The notes under the pieces are model-generated. The model made no database searches and was not told the DNA's origin. It saw only the letters and a list, made by a program, of their open reading frames with translations. Made by a program: the position numbers and the translations under genes. Of a DNA stretch of 64,000 nucleotides, positions 56,205 to 64,000 are shown in pieces. Source of the DNA: CAWCLK01 sp963796225 (lineage in GTDB: Bacteria; Actinomycetota; Nitriliruptoria; Nitriliruptorales; Nitriliruptoraceae); the NCBI GenBank assembly GCA_963796225.1, contig CAWCLK010000014.1, positions 62,001-126,000 of the forward strand, read 5' to 3'. Every line of letters begins with the position of its first letter. Positions within the stretch are counted from its first letter, which is position 1.

Positions 56205-58845
56205 CGGCGAACTCCCGGGAGCGCCGGTACGCGACCGACCCCCCGGCCTCGTCCACGTGCGCGATGCCCATCTGCACGTCGTGGTGCGGCAGTCGACCAC
56301 CTGCGGCTGCGAGCACACGGTCCAGGACGGCGTCCACGGCATCGGGCCCACCCCCCTGGAGCAGGACCGTCACCTCGGCGTCTCCCGTGACGAACACGCG
56401 GTCCTCGATGCGCACACAGGCTCGCACGACCATGGCGGCACGCCCGGCGACCGCGTCCTCGCTCGAGGGGACCACGACCGGCACGAGGCGCAGGGACAGC
56501 ACGGCGTCGCCGGCCCCGAGCCCGTCGAGGAGGTCGGCCAGGGCCGTCGCCGGCTCGACGGGTGCCGGGGCGGTCGCGGGCCGCCGTCCCGCGGCCAGCT
56601 GTCGACAGCGTTGCGCGGCGCGCTGGGCGTCCTCGACCAGGCGGGGCAGGTGTGCCTCCAGCGAAGCGCGGGCGGGCGTGCCCGGCGCCGCCGCCGCGAA
56701 CAGGGGGCGCCCCAGCCCCAACGAGAGGTCCAGGGGCAGCGCCTGCAGGCTCTCGAGCTCGTCGACGGTCGTGTGGCCTCCGAGCCGGTCCACGGTGGTG
56801 ACCAGGATGCCGGGGATCTCCTCGAGGTCGGTGGCGTGCAGCAGCTGCCGGACGGTGTCGGCCACCACGGCGTCGCCGGCGACGACGACGTCCCGGGACG
56901 ACGTGGTCGGCGACGCGGTGTCCGGCCCCGCCAGCGCGTGGCCACCGTCGCGGACCGAGGCACTGGCCGGCAGGTCGACGACGAACGTCGCCCCGCCCCC
57001 GATCGCCGGTTCCACCCAGGCCTGCCCGCCGTGCAGCTCCGCGAACTTCGCGACGAGGGCGAGGCCGATGCCGGTCCCGGGCGAGGCCTGCGCGTTCGTG
57101 GAGACGCCCTGCTCGAACGGGTCGAAGATGCGCTCGAGCAGCTCGGGCGCGATGCCGGGACCGTCGTCCTCGACGGTCAGCACGATCCCCCGCTCATTGC
57201 CGGTCACCACCACGAGGATGTGCGTGCCGGCGGGCGTGTGCTTGACGGCGTTGCGCAGGAGGTTCTCGAGGATCCGTTCCACCTTGGCCGCGTCGAGCGA
57301 CACGATCAGGTCGTGCGGGCACTCGACCCACACGTCGTGGCGGTGGACGTCGACCTCGGCGAGCACGCCGTCGACCAGGGCCCGGACGTCCGTCGGGCGA
57401 CGGTCGACCGGGACGACGCCGCGCGTGAGCCGATCCACGTCGAGCAGGTCGACGAGCAGTCGCTCGAGGCGCTCCGACGCCGCGTTCAGTCGGCTGACGA
57501 GCACCGCCCGTTGGCCCTCCTCCATGCTGTCGCCGTGCCGCTCGAGGGTCAGCGCGAAGCCACGGATCACCGTCAGCGGCGTGCGCAGCTCGTGCGACAG
57601 GGCCTGCAGGAACGTGCCCTTCATGCGGTCCAGGGACTGCAGCTTCTCGACGGCCTCACGCTCCTGTCGCAGGGCGTCACGCAGCACCTCCTCGGTGCGT
57701 TCCCGCAGGGAGACGTCACGCAGGATCCCCTGGAGCGCGACGAGGCGACCGTCCTCGAAGACCGGCGTGCGCCGGTCCTCCAGCCATGCCCAGCTGTCGT
57801 CGGGCAGCCGCCAGCGCACCACCACGCGGTCCGAGGCGCCCTCGCGCAGTCGGGACAGGTCCTGCCACGCCGACCGGTCCGCGGGGTGGATCCGTGCGTT
57901 CCACAACCCCGCGTCGGCGTACAGGTCCGCGGCCGCCACACCGGTCGAGCCCTCGATGGCCGGACTGATGTAGTCCACGCGCAGCTCGGGGACCAGGCGC
58001 ACGCGGTACAGGGCGTCGTCGGCCAGCTCGACGAGGTCCCGGAACCTCGCTTCGCTCGCCTTCAGCTGGCGCTGGGTCAGGTTGCGCTCGCTGACGTCAC
58101 GGATGGAGACCAGGTGCTCGCCCGCCACCACGTCGGCTGTCAGGCGCAGGTCGACCTCGGCCGCCGGACGCCCGGCGCGAGGGATCACGGCCGTGAGGAT
58201 GTCGTCGCCGAGCTGGCGCACGTCGGCGAGGACCAGTGGGTCCCCGTGCACGTCGCGGACCAGGTCACCGAACTTGCGTCCGACCAGCTCGTGGCTGGAG
58301 CGCGCCATCAGCGCTTCGGCGGCGGGGTTGGCCTCCCGCACCTCGCCGGCGTCGTCCACCAACAGGAAGGCGTCCAGCGACTTGCCGAAGAGGGACTGCA
58401 GCTTCCCGCGCTGCTCACCGAGCACGCGGGCGTGGTCGAGCACGCGGACCTGCAGCCGGTGGCGTTCGACGGCATAGGCCATGACCCGGTCCAGGGGCAT
58501 CGCCGCGAGGTCGTCCTTGACCACGTAGTCCTGGGCGCCGGCCTCGATGGCGGCCAGTGCCACGTCGTGGTCGTGCGTCCCAGTGAGCACGACCACCGGC
58601 AGGTCCGGCACGGCGGCATGGAAGGCCTCGAACGTCGCCAGCCCCTGGCTGTCGGGCAGGCCGAGGTCGAGCAGCACCACGTCGACGGACTCGGCACGCG
58701 CGCGGGTGACGGACTCTCCCAGGCTGTGGGCACGGATCGTGGACACCCCGCGCCGCCCCGGCAGGTCGGCGACCAGGCGCTCGAACAGCAGGGCGTCGCC
58801 GTCGTCGTCCTCGACGAGCAGGGCGCGGAGCGGCGTGGGCGTCAT
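56197..58845 (-). CDS. Receiver-PAS-PAS-histidine kinase with a degenerate GGDEF-like C-terminus
   Basis: This 882-residue protein has an N-terminal receiver (RALLVEDDDGDALLFERLV, Asp in VVLLDLGLPDSQG, Lys in QDYVVKDDLAAM), PAS1 near 145-250 and PAS2 near 265-385. HisKA carries LQALSHELRTPLTVIRGFAL, and HATPase has LLRNAVKHTPAG, VEDDGPGIAPELL and GTGIGLALVAKFAELHGG. After the kinase come about 260 more residues, ending TGDAEVTVLLQGG and VQMGIAHVDEAGG. That resembles a GGDEF domain with the signature lost (GDAEV in place of GGDEF). Such a domain could bind nucleotide without catalysis. The gene ends eight bases inside the cobalamin protein gene. The ATG at 58845 has a weak ribosome site. Confidence 0.87.
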   Translation of the reverse strand: MTPTPLRALLVEDDDGDALLFERLVADLPGRRGVSTIRAHSLGESVTRARAESVDVVLLDLGLPDSQGLATFEAFHAAVPDLPVVVLTGTHDHDVALAAIEAGAQDYVVKDDLAAMPLDRVMAYAVERHRLQVRVLDHARVLGEQRGKLQSLFGKSLDAFLLVDDAGEVREANPAAEALMARSSHELVGRKFGDLVRDVHGDPLVLADVRQLGDDILTAVIPRAGRPAAEVDLRLTADVVAGEHLVSIRDVSERNLTQRQLKASEARFRDLVELADDALYRVRLVPELRVDYISPAIEGSTGVAAADLYADAGLWNARIHPADRSAWQDLSRLREGASDRVVVRWRLPDDSWAWLEDRRTPVFEDGRLVALQGILRDVSLRERTEEVLRDALRQEREAVEKLQSLDRMKGTFLQALSHELRTPLTVIRGFALTLERHGDSMEEGQRAVLVSRLNAASERLERLLVDLLDVDRLTRGVVPVDRRPTDVRALVDGVLAEVDVHRHDVWVECPHDLIVSLDAAKVERILENLLRNAVKHTPAGTHILVVVTGNERGIVLTVEDDGPGIAPELLERIFDPFEQGVSTNAQASPGTGIGLALVAKFAELHGGQAWVEPAIGGGATFVVDLPASASVRDGGHALAGPDTASPTTSSRDVVVAGDAVVADTVRQLLHATDLEEIPGILVTTVDRLGGHTTVDELESLQALPLDLSLGLGRPLFAAAAPGTPARASLEAHLPRLVEDAQRAAQRCRQLAAGRRPATAPAPVEPATALADLLDGLGAGDAVLSLRLVPVVVPSSEDAVAGRAAMVVRACVRIEDRVFVTGDAEVTVLLQGGGPDAVDAVLDRVLAAAGGRLPHHDVQMGIAHVDEAGGSVAYRRSREFADA

Positions 58846-58947
58846 GGGGGCGTGTCCAGTGGCAGGAGCATGGCCGGGACAGGGAGGACCGGGGCGTGCC
58901 GCTCAGTGTGGGCTTGCGAGGTGAGACAACGGTGAGAGACCGCGGCG

Positions 58948-60511
58948 TCACCCAGCGGCACCGTCGACCGCCGGCAGGAGCACCCGGACACGGGTGCCGG
59001 CGCCCGGGGCACTGTCGATCTCGACGTGGCCGCCCGCCTCCGTGACGGCTCGGTAGACGATGGCCAGGCCGAGCCCGTTGCCACCGTCGCGCCTGCCGGT
59101 GGTGACGAAGGGCTCGAACACGCGAGGCAGGACCTCCGGATCGATCCCGGCGCCGTCGTCGGCCACGACGAGCTCGACGAGCTGCCCGGTCATGCTGGTC
59201 GGCGCGGAGGCGCGGCGCTCCTCGGGCAGGCGGGCGCAGCTGATCCGCAGGCGGCCTCCGTGCGGCATGGCCGCGCCGGCGTTGACACACAGGTTGAGCA
59301 GCACCTGCTCCAGCTGCGCGACGTCCATCGGCACGGGTGGTGTCGACTCGTCGAGCACCAGGTCCACATGCACGTCCGGGCCGAGCAGCTGCGGCAGGCT
59401 GCCGGCGAAGGCTCGGACCGCCTCCGCCGGTGCCGGCACACCTGCCGTCCCGGTGCCGGGACGGGCGAAGGAGAGCACGCGCCGGAGCATCCCACGGCCG
59501 CGTTCGGCCGCCCGCAGGAGCTCGCGGACGTCCTCGTGGTCCTCGCCCAGCTCCATGCCCAGCAGGTCGGCGTGCCCGTGCACGACCGTCAGGAGGTTGC
59601 TGACGTCGTGGGCGAGGCCAGCCGCGAGCTCACCCATCGCCACGAACCGCTCCACCTGGGCGATGCGGTCCTGTTCCCGTCGGAGGCGGTCCTCGTCACG
59701 ACGCAGGTCGGTGACGTCGCGGACCGTGCCGAAGACCCGCCGCCGACCGGCGTGGTCCACGGTGCGTCCGAAGGCCTGCCACACCCGCTCGCCCTCAGGA
59801 AGCCGGACGCGGTACTCGGTGGAGAACGAGCTGCCCTCCTCCAGGGCGCTCTGCACCGTCCGCCGCCACCCCTCGGCGTCGTCGGGGTGGATCAGCGCCC
59901 AGAGGTCCTGGATGTTGTGGGCCCCCGGTTCGAGGCCGCCCGTGGCGGCCCGCTCGGCCAGGTCGGGGTCCGCGGTCCAGACGAGCTCCCCGCGCTCGGG
60001 CGCGTACTCCCAGACGCCGAGCCCCGACGCCTCGACGGCGATCCGGTACCGGTCGAGCAGGCGCTGCTGGGACGCGGTGAGCTGCTCGAGGTCGTGGCGG
60101 CTGCGGACCAGGGCCTCGTCGGCCAGGACCTGGTCGGTCACGTCCTGCAGGGACACGGCCACCCCCCGCAGGGCGGGGTCGTCGAGGAGGTTGGTCGCGC
60201 GCTGTTCCACGTGGCGGTACCGCCCCGCCATGTCCCGCACCCGGAACCGGCTGACCTCGACCGTGCCGGCGGGCGAGGCGATCAGGCGCTCCCAGGACGC
60301 ATGGCGAGCGGCGCGGTCGTCAGGGTGGATGAACTCGAAGCCCGACGAGCTCCTGCACCTGCTCGCGGGTGTAGCCGAAGAGCCGTTCCACGACGGGGCT
60401 GGCGTACAGGATCGTGCCGTCGGCGGCCGCGAGCATCGCCAGGTCGCTGGCGCGCTCGACGAGCGCCCGGAACATCGCCGAGGTCCCCGCCTCGGTGGCA
60501 TGAATCGTCAC
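58948..60511 (-). CDS. PAS-PAS sensor histidine kinase, one frameshift
   Basis: This soluble kinase has about 520 residues. PAS1 starts in the first frame (MLAAADGTILYASPVVERLF, GYTREQVQELVG) and continues in the other frame with FEFIHPDDRAARHASWERLI. Removing one base near 60344 joins them, and the span modulo 3 agrees. PAS2 follows (GVWEYAPERGELVWTADPD). The His box is ELAAGLAHDVSNLLTVVHGH, and the ATPase has LCVNAGAAMPHGG, VADDGAGIDPEVL and GGNGLGLAIVYRAVTEAGG. The GTG at 60511 has GGAGG upstream. It precedes the REC-PAS kinase by about 100 bases in the same direction. Confidence 0.87.
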
Positions 60512-60671
60512 GCAGGCCCTCCCCCGTCTGGTGTCTCGGACCCCGTCTCGACGCCGACCGTATCCGAGCGGACTGGTCCGGTGCCGCCGTCGATCGTCCC
60601 GGCCGCGCTAATGCGCGTCTCACCTCGCGCGCCGATCATCCGAGCATCGACGAGCACGGACAGGAGCCCGC

Positions 60672-61185
60672 ATGTCGTCCACCTCCCCGGCCCCCCGCCA
60701 GCTCGAGCGCCGCGCCTGCGCCGCGCCCCACCTGGCCCTGTCCCCCAGGCGCTCGGCGCGAGCGTGCTCGACCTCCACGGCCGTGACTCCCGACGTGCGG
60801 GCCGTCCTCGACCGCGCCGTGGCCGCCACCCCCATCGACGCGGATGTGACCGTCGTCTGTGACGCCCGTCGCGCGGCGGTCGACCCCGACGTGTTCGAGC
60901 AGGTGGTGACCCACCTGCTGCACCTCGAGGCCGCCCTCGGCCGCCGACGCCAGCGTGTGGGTGACGGCCGTGTCGGCTGCCGGCGGGCTCGTCGTCACCG
61001 TCGAGGACGACGCCGCACTCGCGCCGGAGCCGCTGGCGCCACCGCGCTCGGCGGACCTGTCCGCCACCCTGCGCCTGGCCCGGGTGTCGCGCCTGACCCG
61101 CGCCCAGGGAGGCAGCTGCTGGATCGAACCCGCCGTCGACCAGGGCCTGTGCTACGTCGTCGAGCTCCCGGGGCGACGGTCATGA
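60672..61185 (+). CDS. Degenerate GHKL (HATPase)-like protein, one frameshift
   Basis: The protein has about 170 residues. The middle reads DVTVVCDARRAAVDPDVFEQVVTHLLHLEA, which looks like the strand plus N-box helix of a kinase ATPase domain but without the Asn. The end GGLVVTVEDDA, LARVSRLTRAQGGSCWIEP, GLCYVVELPG fits the last strands but lacks the G1 and G2 boxes. A one-base shift near 60941 joins the halves (EAAL to AADASVWVTAVSAAGG), and the span modulo 3 agrees. The first 40 codons are Arg/Ser-rich and may be out of frame too. Its stop overlaps the EAL gene start (ATGA). It may be an inactive nucleotide or partner-binding adaptor for the EAL protein. Confidence 0.55.
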
Positions 61186-61952
61186 CCGCCCCCTGCCGTG
61201 CCCGGCACCAGATCGCGGTGCACTACCAGCCGATCGTGGACCTGCGCACCGGGGCGGCCACGGCGGTCGAGGCGCTCGCCCGCTGGCGGGATCCTGACGG
61301 CACGCTGCGAGGACCGGAGACCTTCCTCGGGTTCGCCGAGCAGACCGACCTGATCGCGCAGATCGGCGAGACCGTCCGCGCCGTGGCCGTCCCGCAGGCC
61401 GTCAGCTGGGCACGGACGCCTGCCGGTCCGCTGGACCTGCACCTCAACGTCTCGCCGCGAGAGATCGACCATGGGCTCGTCGACGCGGTGCAGCGCGTGC
61501 TGGAGGAGTCCGGGCTGCCCGCCGACCGACTGGTGCTCGAGATCACCGAGTCCCGCCCCATCGACGACGTCCCACACGCCGCCACGATCGTGCAGCTCGT
61601 CCGCGAGCTGGGCGTGCGCATCGGGCTCGACGACGTCGGCATCAGCTGGTCGTCGGTCGACCGCATGCGCGCCCTGGACCTCGACCTCATCAAGGTCGAC
61701 CGCTCCTTCGTGGTCGACGACGGCAGCGCCCCGCGGTCCCTCGTGGCGGCGATCATCGCCTATGCCCGGCGACGCGGCATCCAGGTCGTCGCGGAGGGCA
61801 TCGAGCGGCCCGAGCAGGCCCAGCGACTGCTCGACCTCGGGTGCACGCGCGGACAGGGCTTCCTGTTCTGCAGCCCCGGACCGGCCGACGTCGTCACGGG
61901 CCTGCTGGCCGCGGGACGATTTCTCGGCGTCCCGGCGGGGGCCGGAGACTGA
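61182..61952 (+). CDS. EAL-domain c-di-GMP phosphodiesterase-type protein
   Basis: This 256-residue EAL domain stands alone. It has HYQPIVDLRTGAATAVEALARWRDP (the EAL Glu), LNVSPREI (Asn), LEITESRP (Glu), GLDDVGISWSS (Asp pair), IKVDRSF (Lys) and VVAEGIERPEQ (Glu). Loop 6 reads DDVGISWSSV in place of DDFGTGYSSL, a divergent form that may lower activity or change it to binding. The start overlaps the previous stop by four bases. It is followed by a USP gene in the same direction. c-di-GMP breakdown or sensing is the expected role. Confidence 0.88.
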   Translation: MTAPCRARHQIAVHYQPIVDLRTGAATAVEALARWRDPDGTLRGPETFLGFAEQTDLIAQIGETVRAVAVPQAVSWARTPAGPLDLHLNVSPREIDHGLVDAVQRVLEESGLPADRLVLEITESRPIDDVPHAATIVQLVRELGVRIGLDDVGISWSSVDRMRALDLDLIKVDRSFVVDDGSAPRSLVAAIIAYARRRGIQVVAEGIERPEQAQRLLDLGCTRGQGFLFCSPGPADVVTGLLAAGRFLGVPAGAGD

Positions 61953-62030
61953 CCGACGGGCGGGGCGAGTCGACACGTCCGGCGCGTCCGGGTCCTACCG
62001 TCGTCGCCGACGTTCGTCGAAGGTGTCCGA

Positions 62031-62807
62031 GTGCTGCAGCGCGTCCTGGTGGGACTGGACGGTTCCGCTTCCTCGCGAGCCGCCCTGGCATGGGCCGCGG
62101 ACCTCTCGCGACGAGCCGGGCTCGAGCTCGCCGTCGCCCGGGTCACCGACGACCCGCCCGAGGCGGCGACCGACGAGCTGGCGACCTGGTGCCGGGAGGC
62201 GCTCCGCGGCGAGGTGCCGTCCGGTCTGCACGTGCGCCCCGGCGCGGCCGAGGAGGCGCTGCCGGCCCTCGCCCACGAGCTCGCGGCGGACCTGCTCGTG
62301 GTCGGGGAACGCGGCAGCGGCGGGATCGTCACGCTGCACCTGGGCAGCGTCGCCCACGCCCTGGCGCGGCGCACCGACCTGCCGCTCGTGCTGGTCCCAC
62401 CCGATGCCCAGGCCGAGGCCGAGCACGTGGTGGTGGGCGTCGACGGGTCCCCGACCAGCCAGCATGCCCTCGAGGTGGTGATCGCCCTCGCGGAGCGGCT
62501 GGGCGTGGCCGTCACCGCGGTCCACGTCAGCGAGCCCCTGGACGCCACGGCCGGGCCGACCGACTGGCGGGCGCAGGCCGAGGCGCGGGTCCGGGACTGG
62601 ATCGCACCGGCCGAGCAGGCCGGCATCGACGTGACCGTCGAGATCGCCCCCGACTACGACCCGGCGACGGCGATCGCGCGGATGGCCGACGCGCGCGCAG
62701 GGGCGGTGGCCGCCGTCGGGGTCACCGGGCGCCTCGCCCGCCTGCCCCTGCGCCTGGCCCACCACACCAGCGCCCCCGTGCTGCTGGTCCCGCCCCCACC
62801 CGACTAG
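62031..62807 (+). CDS. Universal stress protein with two UspA domains
   Basis: The protein has 258 residues. Domain 1 (RVLVGLDGSASSRAALAWAA to LPLVLVPP) holds an ATP-site stretch GERGSGGIVTLHLGSVAHAL. Domain 2 (HVVVGVDGSPTSQHALEVVI to APVLLVPPPPD) has GVTGRLARLPLRLAHHTSAP, a degenerate site. The tandem layout is common in Actinobacteria. GAAGG precedes the GTG at 62031. It ends 10 bases before the ClC gene, so USP and channel are likely co-transcribed, perhaps under the same stress signal. Confidence 0.92.
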   Translation: MLQRVLVGLDGSASSRAALAWAADLSRRAGLELAVARVTDDPPEAATDELATWCREALRGEVPSGLHVRPGAAEEALPALAHELAADLLVVGERGSGGIVTLHLGSVAHALARRTDLPLVLVPPDAQAEAEHVVVGVDGSPTSQHALEVVIALAERLGVAVTAVHVSEPLDATAGPTDWRAQAEARVRDWIAPAEQAGIDVTVEIAPDYDPATAIARMADARAGAVAAVGVTGRLARLPLRLAHHTSAPVLLVPPPPD

Positions 62808-62817
62808 GGGCGCGACC

Positions 62818-64000
62818 GTGGCCGCCCCGCGAACCGCCCACCTGCGCCGACGCCTGCTGCTGGCGGCCCTGGCCGCCGTGCTCGGCGTCGTCGGTGGCCT
62901 CGTGGGGTTCGCCTTCCTGCGCGGCATCGCGTTGGCGCTCAACCTCGTGCTGCGTGGTGAGGTGGGCTGGGAGTTCCCCGAGCTGGCGCGCGTGTCCCCG
63001 AGCCCGTGGCTGATCGTCGTCGCGGTCGCGGGCGCACTGGTCATCGCCGCACTGCGCCGCTGGGAGCCACGGATCGCGGGCCACGGGATCCCCGAGGCGA
63101 TGGAGGCGGTGCTGTCGCAGCAGTCGCGCGTCTCCCTGCGCACGGCCGTGGCGAAGCCGCTCGCGACCATGATCGCCATCGGGACGGGCGCCCCGTTCGG
63201 TGCCGAGGGACCCATCATCGTGACTGGCGGCGGGGTCGGCTCGCTGCTCGGGCAGGTCATCAGCGTCACCCCGTCCGAACGCAAGATCCTGCTGGCCGCC
63301 GGGGCGGCGGCCGGCATGTCGGCGGTGTTCGGGGCGCCGATCGGCGCGGTGCTCCTCGCGATCGAGCTGCTCCTGTTCGAGTTCTCGACCCGGGCCTTCG
63401 TCCCGCTCGTGATCGCGTCGGTGATGGCCGACGGGATCCACAGGGTCCTGCTCGGCCCCGGGCCGTTGTTCAGCCTGCCCGCGCAGGAGGTCGGCGGCCT
63501 GCTCGAGCTGCCGCGCTTCGCACTGCTGGGGGTCGTGGCCGGAGTCCTGGGCCTGGTCGTCGTCGGGGTCCTGCACCGGGTCGAGGACGTCTTCGACGCG
63601 ACCCCCTGGCCGCAGTGGGCGAACCCCGCGGTCGGCGCCCTGGGGTTCGCGCTGATCGGGCTGGTGGTGCCGCGGTCCCTCGGCGTCGGCTACGACGTGA
63701 TCGGGGAGATCCTCCACGGCGAGCTCGCCGCCGGCGTCCTGGCGGCCGTGCTGGTCGCCAAGCTGGCGGCCTGGTGGGTGGCGATGGGGTCGGGCACGTC
63801 GGGCAGTGCGCTCGCCCCCATGCTGCTGGTGGGCGCGGCGGCGGGCGGGCTGCTCGGCACGGTGCTGGCGGGCGACGGCGTGGCCGCCAGCTCCTTCGCC
63901 CTCGTGGGCATGGCGGCCACCTTCGGGGCGACGGCCGGTGCGCCGTTCACCGCGATCGTGCTCGTGTTCGAGCTCACCCGTGACTTCACGGTGGTCCTGC
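62818..64000 (+). CDS. ClC-family chloride channel/transporter (3' end beyond the window)
   Basis: At least 394 residues of a ClC protein are visible. The selectivity stretches are GTGAPFGAEGPIIVTGGGVG (the gating-Glu loop, family GKEGP/GREGP), AAGMSAVFGAPIGAVLLAIEL, GSGTSGSALAPMLLVGAA and FGATAGAPFTAIVLVFELT. The gating Glu is kept. The Ala before it replaces the usual Lys/Arg. The start is the GTG at 62818, directly after the USP stop. The reading frame is open to the last base. A CBS pair may follow outside the window. Chloride or proton exchange under salt or acid stress is the usual role. Confidence 0.9.
   Translation, partial: MAAPRTAHLRRRLLLAALAAVLGVVGGLVGFAFLRGIALALNLVLRGEVGWEFPELARVSPSPWLIVVAVAGALVIAALRRWEPRIAGHGIPEAMEAVLSQQSRVSLRTAVAKPLATMIAIGTGAPFGAEGPIIVTGGGVGSLLGQVISVTPSERKILLAAGAAAGMSAVFGAPIGAVLLAIELLLFEFSTRAFVPLVIASVMADGIHRVLLGPGPLFSLPAQEVGGLLELPRFALLGVVAGVLGLVVVGVLHRVEDVFDATPWPQWANPAVGALGFALIGLVVPRSLGVGYDVIGEILHGELAAGVLAAVLVAKLAAWWVAMGSGTSGSALAPMLLVGAAAGGLLGTVLAGDGVAASSFALVGMAATFGATAGAPFTAIVLVFELTRDFTVVL

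Overview
The window is very GC-rich (roughly 70-75 percent by eye), densely coded DNA with the codon use of a high-GC actinobacterium. Cell-wall-binding repeats of the CWB2 type, a MocR regulator, a type II NADH dehydrogenase, a stand-alone ectoine hydroxylase and many two-component proteins fit a salt- or desiccation-exposed actinobacterium, perhaps of the Nitriliruptoria/Euzebya kind. The taxon is an inference from gene content only. I see no rRNA, tRNA, CRISPR array, prophage or transposase.

Layout. 1-12.7 kb: a folP-like fragment, a PilB-type ATPase, a CWB2 surface protein, a carotenoid-desaturase-like oxidoreductase, an ABC exporter pair, a MocR regulator, an SDR, NDH-2 and a MaoC-like hydratase. 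12.7-16.8 kb: a minus-strand operon of a P-type cation ATPase and two TrkA/RCK proteins. 16.9-21.4 kb: two MFS exporters, a phenylacetate-CoA ligase and a GNAT protein. 21.5-34.9 kb: a redox and stress block with glutathionyl-hydroquinone reductase (YqjG type), pyruvate phosphate dikinase, pyruvate:ferredoxin oxidoreductase, two dihydroorotate-dehydrogenase-like proteins, two PNPOx-fold proteins, a universal stress protein, an SRPBCC-like protein and a ferredoxin-reductase-like flavoprotein. Several of these promoters carry a GGGNC-N4-GGCYC type palindrome reminiscent of the DosR dormancy box. 35-46.8 kb: two truncated genes at one junction, tryptophan 2,3-dioxygenase, a large secreted anchored protein, a lipoprotein, NadB, a GGDEF-EAL protein, a ferritin-VIT1 fusion and ectoine hydroxylase. 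46.8-64 kb: a signalling island with two paralogous cobalamin-binding proteins of identical length, four histidine kinases, two response regulators, a subtilase, a small HTH protein, a degenerate kinase-type ATPase overlapping an EAL phosphodiesterase, a tandem-USP protein and a ClC channel that runs off the end.

How the genes work together. PPDK, PFOR and the DHOD-like proteins would control pyruvate/PEP/acetyl-CoA and low-potential electrons under low oxygen, with USP and PNPOx-fold proteins as stress partners. The signalling island probably links light or cobalamin state, redox or stress to c-di-GMP and transcription.

Quality warning. From about 10.7 kb onward, at least 15 genes are broken by one-base frame changes that leave motifs intact on both sides, nearly always as one extra base. 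In nearly every fully resolved case the coordinate span modulo 3 agrees exactly with the number of shifts found by reading. Sequencing or assembly error is more likely than mass pseudogenisation, so these are annotated as single CDSs with the shift position stated. Two dispersed copies of a composite palindromic repeat (about 7.83-7.96 kb and 25.36-25.49 kb) share the same internal spacing and form an intergenic repeat family.
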